DNA of 64,000 nucleotides, taken from positions 62,001 to 126,000 of the forward strand of contig JABHCC010000125.1 in assembly GCA_018669475.1 (NCBI GenBank), written 5' to 3'. The first letter of the stretch is position 1. The number at the start of each line of letters is the position of its first letter. The notes beneath the pieces were generated by a model. That model saw only the letters and a program-made list of their open reading frames with translations. It did not search any database and was not told where the DNA came from. This DNA is from Bacteroidota bacterium (GTDB lineage Bacteria; Bacteroidota; Bacteroidia; Bacteroidales; UBA12481). Both the position numbers and the translations under genes were made by a program. Below are positions 1-7,911 of the stretch, one piece after another.

Positions 1-1
1 T

Positions 2-334
2 CCTGACATTAAAACAGGATTTAATTTCTGTCTGGTACGTCGTACCTTGGCAGCACCTGACAACTGGAAAGAATATGGAGTTGACCAGTATGCCAATTTT
101 GACCAGTTCCCTACATATAATTATACATCACCTCACAATCTTCAAAAATGGACTACACGTACACAAGTTGAAGATGGTGCCAGTTGTTCTTCAAACTGCC
201 ATATCAGAAATGAGGGTGGAGTATTAATTAATAAGGAGCTTTACCTTTTTGAAGAAAATTTACTCGATTGGGAAAAATCTGCCACAGGTAGTATCACTGT
301 GGATGGTAACCTTCCGGACTCATGGACAAAATGA
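2..334 (+). CDS. C-terminal fragment of a c-type cytochrome-like protein
   Basis: The reading frame is open from base 2, so the gene starts left of the window and only the last 110 residues are visible. The fragment holds one haem-attachment-like motif, CSSNCH (bases 180-212 region), with three residues between the cysteines instead of the usual two. No membrane segment is visible, and the protein ends in a polar tail. It lies 49 bases before a secreted tandem-rhodanese lipoprotein in the same direction, so the two are probably co-transcribed. By context it may be the end of a periplasmic multihaem cytochrome. This is inference, because only one candidate haem site can be seen. Confidence 0.5.
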   Translation, partial: PDIKTGFNFCLVRRTLAAPDNWKEYGVDQYANFDQFPTYNYTSPHNLQKWTTRTQVEDGASCSSNCHIRNEGGVLINKELYLFEENLLDWEKSATGSITVDGNLPDSWTK

Positions 335-383
335 CCATTTAACTACTTAACTAATAAAATACACAATTAACATTTTAAACATT

Positions 384-1376
384 ATGAAAAGATCAAATTT
401 AAAATTTCTTGTGCTCAGCATTCTCTGCGTTTCTCTGCTGGCCACATCTTGTAAAAAAGACCCAGTCCCGGTTAACGAAGCCCAGGTTTTAGTTGACTAT
501 CTCGAATCAGCTGATTCACCACTAATGAAAGATTATGTAAGTACAGATATGCCAGCAATGATTCTGGCCAGCGATGTACATACCCTGAACCAAACCGGAC
601 AGGTGTATATCATTGATATCCGTGGTGCTACTGATTTTGCAGCAGGTCACATTGCTAATGCGGTGAATGTATCTACTCTGGATATGCTGACTCATGTAGA
701 TGGAGTTGATTTGACTACTTATGAAAAAGTAGCTATAGTATGTTACTCAGGACAAACAGCTTGCTGGACAACTTGTTTACTCAGAATTATGGGACATGGT
801 AACGTTTATGCAATGAAATGGGGTATGTGCTCATGGCATGCTGATTTTGCCGGATCATGGCAAGGCAATATTACTAACTCACATGTTTCTGAATTTGTTT
901 CAGAAGAAACAGCCAAAGGAGCAGCTGGTGATATGCCAACATTAACTACCGGATTCGAAACTGGTCAGGAAATTCTTGAGGCACGCGTTGCTGCTGTTTT
1001 CACTGAAGGTTTTGGTGCTGCCAAAGTAAGTAAAACTGAAGTATTCGGTGCATTAGACAGTTATTGCATTGCTAACTACTGGAGTGCTGAACATTATGCT
1101 GCACCCGGACACATTCCCGGAGCTATGCAGTATACTCCTAAACTATCAATGCAAGTTGGTGAAGATCTGAAAACTCTTTCAACTACCAAACCAGTTGTAA
1201 TTTATTGCTATACAGGCCAAACCAGTGCCAACCTGACTGCCTATCTGCGCGTTTTAGGATATGATGCTAAGTCATTGCTATATGGAGTAAATGGAATGGC
1301 ATATGATGAAATGGTTGCAGGATCAATGCCGCATTTCGGTGATGAGTATATTATGAATTACGATTACGTTCAGTAA
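384..1376 (+). CDS. Tandem rhodanese-domain lipoprotein
   Basis: This 330-residue protein begins with a lipoprotein signal peptide whose lipobox LLATSC puts the lipidated cysteine at residue 23, so it should be anchored in the envelope. Two rhodanese domains follow, at about 55-160 and 215-315. Each keeps a catalytic-loop cysteine, Cys120 in CYSGQT and Cys275 in CYTGQT. Rhodaneses carry or transfer sulfane sulfur, so both domains may be active. Domain 1 has extra cysteines (Cys127, Cys131, Cys149) near its active site. The upstream neighbour looks like a cytochrome, which suggests a role in periplasmic sulfur redox chemistry, but the substrate cannot be read from sequence. The ATG start gives a complete signal peptide. 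Confidence 0.85.
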   Translation: MKRSNLKFLVLSILCVSLLATSCKKDPVPVNEAQVLVDYLESADSPLMKDYVSTDMPAMILASDVHTLNQTGQVYIIDIRGATDFAAGHIANAVNVSTLDMLTHVDGVDLTTYEKVAIVCYSGQTACWTTCLLRIMGHGNVYAMKWGMCSWHADFAGSWQGNITNSHVSEFVSEETAKGAAGDMPTLTTGFETGQEILEARVAAVFTEGFGAAKVSKTEVFGALDSYCIANYWSAEHYAAPGHIPGAMQYTPKLSMQVGEDLKTLSTTKPVVIYCYTGQTSANLTAYLRVLGYDAKSLLYGVNGMAYDEMVAGSMPHFGDEYIMNYDYVQ

Positions 1377-1394
1377 AAAGTTTTCTCATAGGTT

Positions 1395-1490
1395 GAACCG
1401 AGCATAACAAAACAAAACCATTGTGACGCTTACAAGGATGATGTTTGTTGTGCTGGAGTAATCCGGCAAATTGAATAAATATTAACGGAT
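1395..1490 (+). repeat. Intergenic repeat element, copy A (degenerate)
   Basis: First of two tandem units in the 302-base gap between the rhodanese gene and the methyltransferase. It starts GAACCGAGCAT, ends AACGGAT, and is followed at once by the start of copy B, giving a 96-base period. It shares with copies B and C the ends, a GTTGTGC core and an ATCCG/CGGAT inverted pair, but its middle has diverged. Direction is assigned by the direction of the flanking genes only. Confidence 0.7.
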
Positions 1491-1592
1491 GAACCGAGCA
1501 TGACAAAAGGAACAATATTTTAACACACACGCAGCTGATTGTTTTTGTTGTGCGAGCTCCATCCGACAAGTAAAATTCAATATAAACGGATG
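1491..1592 (+). repeat. Intergenic repeat element, copy B
   Basis: Second tandem unit, 102 bases. By eye it is about 90 percent identical to copy C at 59059-59161, with shared blocks CATGACAAAAGGAA, ACACACGC, TTGTTTTTGTTGTGCGAGCT, CATCCGACAA and AACGGATGAA. The segment from CATCCG (about 1560) to CGGATG (1587-1592) can form a six-pair hairpin. A strong terminator follows directly. There is no sign of a transposase or of target-site duplication. It may be a structured RNA or a small mobile repeat family. Confidence 0.8.
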
Positions 1593-1597
1593 AATTT

Positions 1598-1627
1598 AAA
1601 GGCTGTCTTCGGACGGCCTTTTTTTTT
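1598..1627 (+). terminator. Rho-independent terminator after repeat pair
   Basis: Stem GGCTGTC (1601-1607) pairs with GACGGCC (1612-1618) across a TTCG tetraloop, with flanking A/T pairs, and is followed by a run of nine T. It ends transcription coming from the cytochrome/rhodanese operon and the repeat pair. Confidence 0.9.
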
Positions 1628-1678
1628 ATGTGTAATGCGTCTATATTTATCCGGCAGGAAAATAAATATATTACCAAA

Positions 1679-2503
1679 ATGTCTGATAAGCTGATCGATC
1701 AGGAAATCAATGATTTCTACAATGAAACTTCAGAGAACGATCGTTTGCTTTATGGATTAGGTCCGCTTGAATTTGAAAGAAACCAGGAACTAATTACTCG
1801 CTATTTACCAGCACAAAACAGTGTAATTGCTGACATAGGTGGTGGCCCTGGCATTTATTCTCAATGGCTGGCGAACAAAGGTCATACCCTACACCTGATC
1901 GACCCTGTTGCCAAGCACATAAAAGAGGCTAAAAAAAAGGCGGCTGCTATGCAAAATCCTTTTCAATGCCTATTGGGGGAATCAAGAAAGATTGACCTGC
2001 CGGATAATTCTGTTGACCTTGTTATTTCGCATGGTCCTCTCTATCATTTATTGGAAAAATCTGATCGAATAGACAGCCTCCGGGAGGCAAAAAGAATTCT
2101 TAAACCAGATGGTATCATTTTGGGGTTTGCCATAAATTACTCAGCATCCACATTGGTGGGTTTAATTCAGGGCTTAATTCATGATCATGATTTTTATGAA
2201 TTATGCAAACAGGAGCTAAGCACAAGCATTCATATTGCACCGGCTAATATGGCGGGTATGCTGCCTTCAGCATATTATCACAAACCCAGTCAACTCAAAA
2301 AAGAAATTCTCTCTGCCGGATTTAATTTTCTGGAACTTCTGCCTGTGGAAGGGATTATCTGGCTTGATAATAAATATTTTGAGACCCGTTCTGATGCACT
2401 TAGAAAGGCTAATATGATGAGCTTACTACGGAATACAGAATCTGACACTGATTTATTAGCCCTAAGTCCGCATTTGATGATCGCTGCAAAAAATAAGATC
2501 TAA
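1679..2503 (+). CDS. Class I SAM-dependent methyltransferase
   Basis: The 274-residue protein has the class I methyltransferase fold signature. Motif I is DIGGGPG at about residues 52-58, an acidic residue follows in LIDP, and the post-motif region has LPDNSVDLVISHGPLYHL and LREAKRILKPDG. The substrate is not predictable. An upstream ATG at 1628 is in frame but sits inside the T-run of the preceding terminator, so the ATG at 1679 is the better start. A likely transcription break separates it from the next gene, which has its own promoter. It is cytosolic, with no signal peptide. Confidence 0.85.
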   Translation: MSDKLIDQEINDFYNETSENDRLLYGLGPLEFERNQELITRYLPAQNSVIADIGGGPGIYSQWLANKGHTLHLIDPVAKHIKEAKKKAAAMQNPFQCLLGESRKIDLPDNSVDLVISHGPLYHLLEKSDRIDSLREAKRILKPDGIILGFAINYSASTLVGLIQGLIHDHDFYELCKQELSTSIHIAPANMAGMLPSAYYHKPSQLKKEILSAGFNFLELLPVEGIIWLDNKYFETRSDALRKANMMSLLRNTESDTDLLALSPHLMIAAKNKI

Positions 2504-2536
2504 ATGGTATTAACAACCTAAATTAGTAATTATTTG

Positions 2537-2544
2537 TAGTTTTG
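2537..2544 (+). promoter_or_regulatory. Bacteroidota -7 element TAGTTTTG
   Basis: A perfect TAnnTTTG match 28 bases before the ATG of the Omp28-like gene. Its position in a short gap just upstream of a secreted-protein gene fits a promoter. Confidence 0.55.
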
Positions 2545-2572
2545 TCGCCATAACTGAGCCAAACAAACAAAC

Positions 2573-4018
2573 ATGAGACAGCACTTCTTATTAATAATCG
2601 CTATCGTCACAGTTTTCAGTATTAATGCAAAGAGCCAGTCATCAGTACCGGCTTTTGATGCTGCCATGGTGACAATCCAAAGCCCTGGATATGCCAGCCC
2701 GGGAGATTCATTTATAATAAAAGGAATCTTTAAAAATAATGGTACCGCTGTTCTAACTGATATTATTCTTAACTGGCAAGTTGATGACGGTGAGATACAT
2801 AGCTACAAAAAAGGAGGAATGAACCTAAGTAAGAGTATTCGGGAAAATTTTGAGCATCCTGATCAGCTGATAGTTGACAAACAGCAGGATTTTACTCTTA
2901 AAGTTTGGGTCTCTGAACCAAATGGTGAAGAAGATTTAAAACATAGCAATGATACTCTGTCAAAAGTAATTCAGGTAGTTACTGAGTTTCCTGAACGAAA
3001 TATCCTGATTGAGGAAGCAACAGGAGCATGGTGCGGTTGGTGTCCGAGAGGACCGATCACATACAGGGATGCTATCAAGCCAAATTATCCTAATACAATA
3101 CTTGTCGCCTTACATAATGGTGATGACATGGCCATTGCCGATGGGAACACCGTTATTCAATCATATATCACAGGTTTTCCGAGTGGAATGATCGATCGTC
3201 GCAACCCTGGTGACTTCCCTTTTGGAATGTCAACAGGAGATTGGAGAACAGCTATCGAAATGATGGATCGCGATTTCACTCCCGTGGAACTAAACGTATA
3301 TAACTATTTCTATCCCGACACTTATGAATGGCAGATTGATGTGGTAGTTGATTTTATTATTGATTATCAAGGAGATTTGCGATTGAATTGTTTCATTCTC
3401 GAAGATAGTGTTACCGGAACCGGCTCAGGATATGATCAGATCAATTACTACAATACGAGAACTGACATCCCTGAATTAACAGGTATTGGGAGTCCGATAG
3501 CAGGATACTACCACAATGATGTTGTGAGAGAAATGCTTGGCGGTCCATGGGGGCAAAGTGGTATCATACCTAATAAAGCTAAGAAAGGTGAACGTTATAT
3601 ATTTTCCAGAACTATCAAAGCCAAAACAGATCGCTGGAGAATGGAAAACATTCATCTGGTTGGTATTATTCAGGCATTTAACTCAAATGCGAGTTATCGT
3701 CCAATTCTGAATGCCAAAAAAAAGGAGGTCACTATGGCCACCGGGTATGATAGTATGGATATTATGTCAAGCATTCGGATTTACCCAAACCCAGTTGGTG
3801 ATCAGGCAATACTGGAATTTAATAACAAGGAAAACGGGAAAGCCCGAATTGAGATCATTAATCTTACTGGCCAGACAATCAGAGAATTCAGTATTAATAC
3901 AATAGAAGGCAAACAAAGCTTTGCACTCGATTGTAATTCCTGGGCAGCCGGGAGCTATTTTGTCAAAATGACTCAGGGAGACGCATGTCAGATAGTTAAG
4001 CTATTGAAGAATAATTAA
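2573..4018 (+). CDS. Omp28-like thioredoxin-fold protein with T9SS sorting domain
   Basis: This 481-residue protein has an N-terminal signal peptide (about 1-21). A beta-sandwich-like region occupies about 30-135. A thioredoxin-like domain follows, with the redox motif CGWC at 154-157 in the context EEATGAWCGWCPRG, typical of Omp28-related proteins. A middle region of unknown fold leads to a C-terminal type A Por sorting domain (about 403-481, beginning IRIYPNPVGDQA and ending in FVKMTQG...KLLKNN). The C-terminal domain should direct it through the type IX secretion system to the cell surface or medium. Whether the CGWC site is an active oxidoreductase on secreted partners is inferred from the family. 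Confidence 0.87.
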   Translation: MRQHFLLIIAIVTVFSINAKSQSSVPAFDAAMVTIQSPGYASPGDSFIIKGIFKNNGTAVLTDIILNWQVDDGEIHSYKKGGMNLSKSIRENFEHPDQLIVDKQQDFTLKVWVSEPNGEEDLKHSNDTLSKVIQVVTEFPERNILIEEATGAWCGWCPRGPITYRDAIKPNYPNTILVALHNGDDMAIADGNTVIQSYITGFPSGMIDRRNPGDFPFGMSTGDWRTAIEMMDRDFTPVELNVYNYFYPDTYEWQIDVVVDFIIDYQGDLRLNCFILEDSVTGTGSGYDQINYYNTRTDIPELTGIGSPIAGYYHNDVVREMLGGPWGQSGIIPNKAKKGERYIFSRTIKAKTDRWRMENIHLVGIIQAFNSNASYRPILNAKKKEVTMATGYDSMDIMSSIRIYPNPVGDQAILEFNNKENGKARIEIINLTGQTIREFSINTIEGKQSFALDCNSWAAGSYFVKMTQGDACQIVKLLKNN

Positions 4019-4130
4019 TTCTGGTAAGCTGGCACCTTTCGAGATCAATTACATTATCGTGCTGAGTGTTGTGTTGTTGTTCCAATAAGTTGGAATATTG
4101 ACACTAATGATTTGCTCAGACACCTGTATT

Positions 4131-5183
4131 TTAAGGTTCTTTGTTGAGAATGTTATACTTAGCTTTTCGCTTTTCCCATCTTTCACGAGCATACTGTTGC
4201 ATATCTATTATCCTGTCTTTCTCATCAATAATTTCTATACCTAATAAGGTTTCAATTATGTCTTCCATTGTAACAATTCCATCCATTCCTCCATACTCAT
4301 CCACAATAAGCGCGATATGCTCTTTTTTTTCGAGTAAGATCTCCCATACGTTCATAAGTGTTTGAAATTCATGAACAACGACAATGTTTCTGCAAATATC
4401 CTGAAGTTTTAAATTAGCTTTTTCTTCAGCAAGTTTTTCAAATACGGTTTGACGAAAAACATATCCTGTTATATTCTCATCATTTTTTGAATAGACAGGA
4501 ATGCGTGAATAATAAAGAAACTCCTTTTCTTTAAGAAATTCTCCCAATGACATATTCTCATTTGCCTTAATAACAACTACCCTGGGTGTCATTATTTCAG
4601 ATACTTTAACATTTCGAAGCTGGATTAAATTCTGAATAATTTTATTCTCCTTTTCTTCAAAAATACCCTCTTCTGTTCCGATATTAGCCATCACGGATAT
4701 TTCTTCTCTGCTCAAAGAGAGTTCATCTTTCTTCCGGAAAAATATTTTCGTTAAATAAGCTGTCATTATCACTAATGGAAATGTAATAACTACCATTGTA
4801 TTAATAATTATTCCGGAAATCAATGCCAATCTTCTCCAATACCTTGCACCAATCGTCTTCGGAATTATTTCAGAAAAAACCAATATTAAAAATGTAAGTA
4901 TAGTAGAAATAATCCCGAAAGATAATTCCCCGAACATCTTAGTTGCTTGAACTCCAACCCCTGCTGCACCAATAGTATGGGCAATTGTATTCAAAGAAAG
5001 TATTGCTGACAACGGTCTTTCTATATTGTTTTTAAGTTTGATAAATACTGTAGCTGATTTATGTCCACTTTCTTCTTTTACATTCAGGAAAGACACTGGC
5101 GTTGAAAGCAATACAGACTCCATTACAGAACACAGAAAGGAAACAAACAAGGCCAGGAATAAATAAAACAATAGAAGAATCAT
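4131..5183 (-). CDS. CNNM-domain membrane protein with CBS pair (HlyC/CorC family, short form)
   Basis: The N-terminal 150 residues carry the CNNM (DUF21) transmembrane region, with hydrophobic segments at about 1-25, 60-80, 85-110 and 125-150. A CBS pair follows at about 190-330, including IMTPRVVV and GGMDGIVTMEDIIETLLG. Family members are linked to magnesium or other cation transport and tolerance. At 350 residues it lacks the usual C-terminal transporter-associated domain and ends about 30 residues after the second CBS. The ending is a clean stop, so this seems a natural short form rather than a frameshift. It faces the Omp28-like gene convergently and shares a 283-base divergent gap with the serine hydrolase gene. 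Confidence 0.87.
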   Translation of the reverse strand: MILLLFYLFLALFVSFLCSVMESVLLSTPVSFLNVKEESGHKSATVFIKLKNNIERPLSAILSLNTIAHTIGAAGVGVQATKMFGELSFGIISTILTFLILVFSEIIPKTIGARYWRRLALISGIIINTMVVITFPLVIMTAYLTKIFFRKKDELSLSREEISVMANIGTEEGIFEEKENKIIQNLIQLRNVKVSEIMTPRVVVIKANENMSLGEFLKEKEFLYYSRIPVYSKNDENITGYVFRQTVFEKLAEEKANLKLQDICRNIVVVHEFQTLMNVWEILLEKKEHIALIVDEYGGMDGIVTMEDIIETLLGIEIIDEKDRIIDMQQYARERWEKRKAKYNILNKEP

Positions 5184-5448
5184 TACTAATTATTTAGATT
5201 ATCTGATCTAAAGGTATTGATTTCAACCCTTTTCGACAACAGAATCAGGAGCATAATAATTTCCTTCTTGTCCTCATAGATAGTGCAAGCTGTTTTATTA
5301 TACTTTCAGGTATTCTGCATTTGAAAATCCACCTCTTCAATAGTATCCCAAGCTAAGCGAAAGGCACCATCTACTACACAATAAATACCAGATAGTATTC
5401 TTTCGGTTCATTCTGTTACTTCCTCAGAAAAGCAGCACATCATCTGTT

Positions 5449-5456
5449 TACTTTTG
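5449..5456 (+). promoter_or_regulatory. Bacteroidota -7 element TACTTTTG
   Basis: A TAnnTTTG match ends 10 bases before the ATG of the serine hydrolase gene, so the transcript would have a leader of only a few bases. The rest of the divergent gap 5184-5448 shows no other gene or clear hairpin. Confidence 0.5.
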
Positions 5457-5466
5457 AAGAAAAAAA

Positions 5467-7887
5467 ATGAAACAGTTCATCAGTATTATCAGTCTGATCA
5501 TCATCCTGACAAGCTCGATCTATGGTCAAAGTCATGTCAGCCTGAAACAATCTCAAAACAAGTCAATCTCAATTTCTCAAATCGACCGATACATCAATAC
5601 CATTATGGAAACGAACCATATCTCCGGACTTGCAGCAAATATTGTTGTTGGAGACGAACTTGTTTGGAAATCTTCTTACGGACTGGCTAACCGTGCAAGC
5701 AATTTGACGGTAAGTGATGACACACCATTTCTGTGGTATTCAATGACAAAAAGCATTACAGGAGTGGCACTATTAAAACTGCTCGACTCAAAAGACATAT
5801 CACTTGACTCTCCCATTAATGACTATTTGCCTTTCGAAGTAAAACATCCTAACTATCCTAATACAGCCATTCATTTTCGTATGCTGATGGCTCATGTATC
5901 CGGTATCCGGGACAACTGGTCAGTTCTGGATCAATTATTTACATACGGTGAGGACAGTCCGATTCAGCTTGGCCAGTTTTTAGAAGACTATCTCAGCCAT
6001 GGTAAGCAGTATTACAACTCCGGGTTGAATTTCGGTAAAGAACCAGGGAAAGCGTTTTTATACAGTAATGTTGGAACTGCCCTTGCAGGATATCTTATTG
6101 AGTGTATTTCTGGTCAGAGATATGAGGATTACTGCAAAGAAAAAGTGCTGATTCCATTGGGAATGCTTAACAGCCATTTCAAACTATCTGAAATAAACCA
6201 GAGCGAACTGGCTGTTCATTACAATAACGCAGGTGTGGCCTATCAGGGAGTCGGACACATAAGTCTGCCATTAAATCCGGCAGGTTTCCTTCATTCAAGC
6301 AGCAATGAGATAGCTAACTGGCTCATCTTTTTACTTAACGATGGTAAGTTTAATGGGCAGGAAATTCTCGCAAAGGATCTGCTGGAGCAGATGTCAACAC
6401 AATCTTATCCCGATATTAATCCCGCGACAGGTTTATTCATGGGATATGATCCCTTGTATCAGACCTGGGGTCATACAGGCGGATTGCCCGCTACAAAAAT
6501 AAAAACATGCTACTTTGTGAATAAAGAAGAAAATTGGGGCATATCAGTTCTCACCAATGGATTCGGTGATCCCTATCCAATATTCTACTTTCTGATGCAG
6601 GCAGCCAAGGAATATGAGAAAATGTCAATCCAACATCTCGACATTGGTGATGAAAATGGGAATGGCATTGCTGAAAATAATGAATTACTCAAAATCAAGC
6701 TGGGAATTCGAAACAACACCCTCGATCGGTCTGATCCAATGCGTGTTGAATTAAGAAGTGATAATACTGGTATTGACTTTATTGTAAATCAATCTGACAT
6801 TAGTTCAACCACCCCTGATGCTGTAATTTTCACCAATCAGGATTTTGAGATCAAACCGACTGATGTTGAGAATTGCGACCATATTAATATAGGAGCAGAT
6901 TTCTACAAGCAAGACCAATTATTCTCATCCTCCACCTTTACTATTCCTGTTGGGTTAAAACACAGTCTGATTGTTCATGATGAGCATCATGCTCAGAAGA
7001 ACGTGGCCAATTCAATATCAAGATATGAGGAGATTTTCACCGATCTGGATATCACATATACCTATTACGACATGACTTTGCGCGGGATGCCCAATCTTGA
7101 AATGCTCATGCAATATGAAACAGTTTACTGGATGACTGGTCTTGATAATTCAAATCACACCCTCCTCCCGGATGAAGAACAAGAGCTCCTTGGGTCCTTT
7201 CTTGACAATCATGGCAAGCTGTTTCTAACAGGACAGAACATCAATGATCAAATCGGACACACCAGTTTTTTTACAGATTATCTTCATGCAAGCTCTGCTG
7301 AAAACACATGGTCAGGCATTGATCGTGTGGTGGGTGTTTCATCAGAACCTCTTGGTGAAGGCATCAGCTTTTTTCTCTCAGGAGGAGAAAGCAATAACAC
7401 ACAGTATTCACCTGGAGCCATCCTGCCGGATGATGAAGCTGTTTCATTTCTTCAGTATTTCCACTCGAATAAAAGTTGTGGAATAAAATTCAAAGGAGAT
7501 TACAAATTAATCTACCTCAGCTTTGGAATCGAAGGAGTGAACAATTATGAAATGGCTAAAACAATTATTGAAAGAGCTGAGATCTTTTTTAGCAATACCT
7601 CTTCATCTGAAATAATTGATCACCAAGCTCAAGTTTCAGTTTACCCCACCCCCTTCAATGATGCATTATTTATCTCAGTACCTGAACATGATAACAAACT
7701 CATACAAGTGAGCATGCTTAATCTGGATGGCCGGGTAGTTTTTAGATCAAAAATTCAGGCCTCAGGATCCAACTCAGACTTTGATATTAGCTCTCAGGAA
7801 AACTTCTCTGATCTTGACTCAGGGACATACCTAATACAAATACTAATTGGTAAGAAGCAATTCGTGAAGAAAGTTATTAAATTGTAA
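5467..7887 (+). CDS. Secreted serine hydrolase (beta-lactamase/class C family) with T9SS domain
   Basis: A signal peptide (about 1-20) precedes a beta-lactamase-fold serine hydrolase domain at about 38-370. All three active-site motifs are present: SMTK at 92-95 (nucleophile Ser92, general base Lys95), YSN at 199-201 and HTGG at 336-339. Such domains act as DD-peptidases, esterases or amidases. After a calcium-type linker (IGDENGNGIAENNELL) and a beta-sandwich, residues about 485-700 resemble the glutamine-amidotransferase-like accessory domain of secreted Bacteroidota hydrolases. The last 80 residues are a type A Por sorting domain beginning VSVYPTPFNDAL. It is followed closely by a sensor kinase and regulator, so the three may form one regulated unit. 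Confidence 0.87.
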   Translation: MKQFISIISLIIILTSSIYGQSHVSLKQSQNKSISISQIDRYINTIMETNHISGLAANIVVGDELVWKSSYGLANRASNLTVSDDTPFLWYSMTKSITGVALLKLLDSKDISLDSPINDYLPFEVKHPNYPNTAIHFRMLMAHVSGIRDNWSVLDQLFTYGEDSPIQLGQFLEDYLSHGKQYYNSGLNFGKEPGKAFLYSNVGTALAGYLIECISGQRYEDYCKEKVLIPLGMLNSHFKLSEINQSELAVHYNNAGVAYQGVGHISLPLNPAGFLHSSSNEIANWLIFLLNDGKFNGQEILAKDLLEQMSTQSYPDINPATGLFMGYDPLYQTWGHTGGLPATKIKTCYFVNKEENWGISVLTNGFGDPYPIFYFLMQAAKEYEKMSIQHLDIGDENGNGIAENNELLKIKLGIRNNTLDRSDPMRVELRSDNTGIDFIVNQSDISSTTPDAVIFTNQDFEIKPTDVENCDHINIGADFYKQDQLFSSSTFTIPVGLKHSLIVHDEHHAQKNVANSISRYEEIFTDLDITYTYYDMTLRGMPNLEMLMQYETVYWMTGLDNSNHTLLPDEEQELLGSFLDNHGKLFLTGQNINDQIGHTSFFTDYLHASSAENTWSGIDRVVGVSSEPLGEGISFFLSGGESNNTQYSPGAILPDDEAVSFLQYFHSNKSCGIKFKGDYKLIYLSFGIEGVNNYEMAKTIIERAEIFFSNTSSSEIIDHQAQVSVYPTPFNDALFISVPEHDNKLIQVSMLNLDGRVVFRSKIQASGSNSDFDISSQENFSDLDSGTYLIQILIGKKQFVKKVIKL

Positions 7888-7911
7888 AAAATCCTAGACA
7901 AAACGGTTCTT

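Noticed and set aside
1395-1592. CRISPR array
   Set aside because: There are only two tandem units, with no alternation of constant repeat and unique spacer and no cas genes in the window.
1351-1677. A 108-codon minus-strand open frame across the repeat pair
   Set aside because: It exists because the 96-base repeat period is a multiple of three. It has no recognisable domain, overlaps the end of the rhodanese gene and the terminator, and is not preserved around the third copy.
1628-1678. Upstream ATG for the methyltransferase
   Set aside because: The codon lies in the T-run of the preceding terminator and the added residues do not resemble a methyltransferase N-terminus; ATG 1679 is preferred.
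4080-4095. Bidirectional terminator TTCCAA-taag-TTGGAA between convergent genes
   Set aside because: The stem is only six pairs with no T-run on either side; too weak to call.
4019-4130. Frameshifted continuation of the CNNM gene
   Set aside because: Another minus-strand frame stays open for about 30 codons past the stop, but its residues do not resemble the missing transporter-associated domain, so I keep the stop as real.
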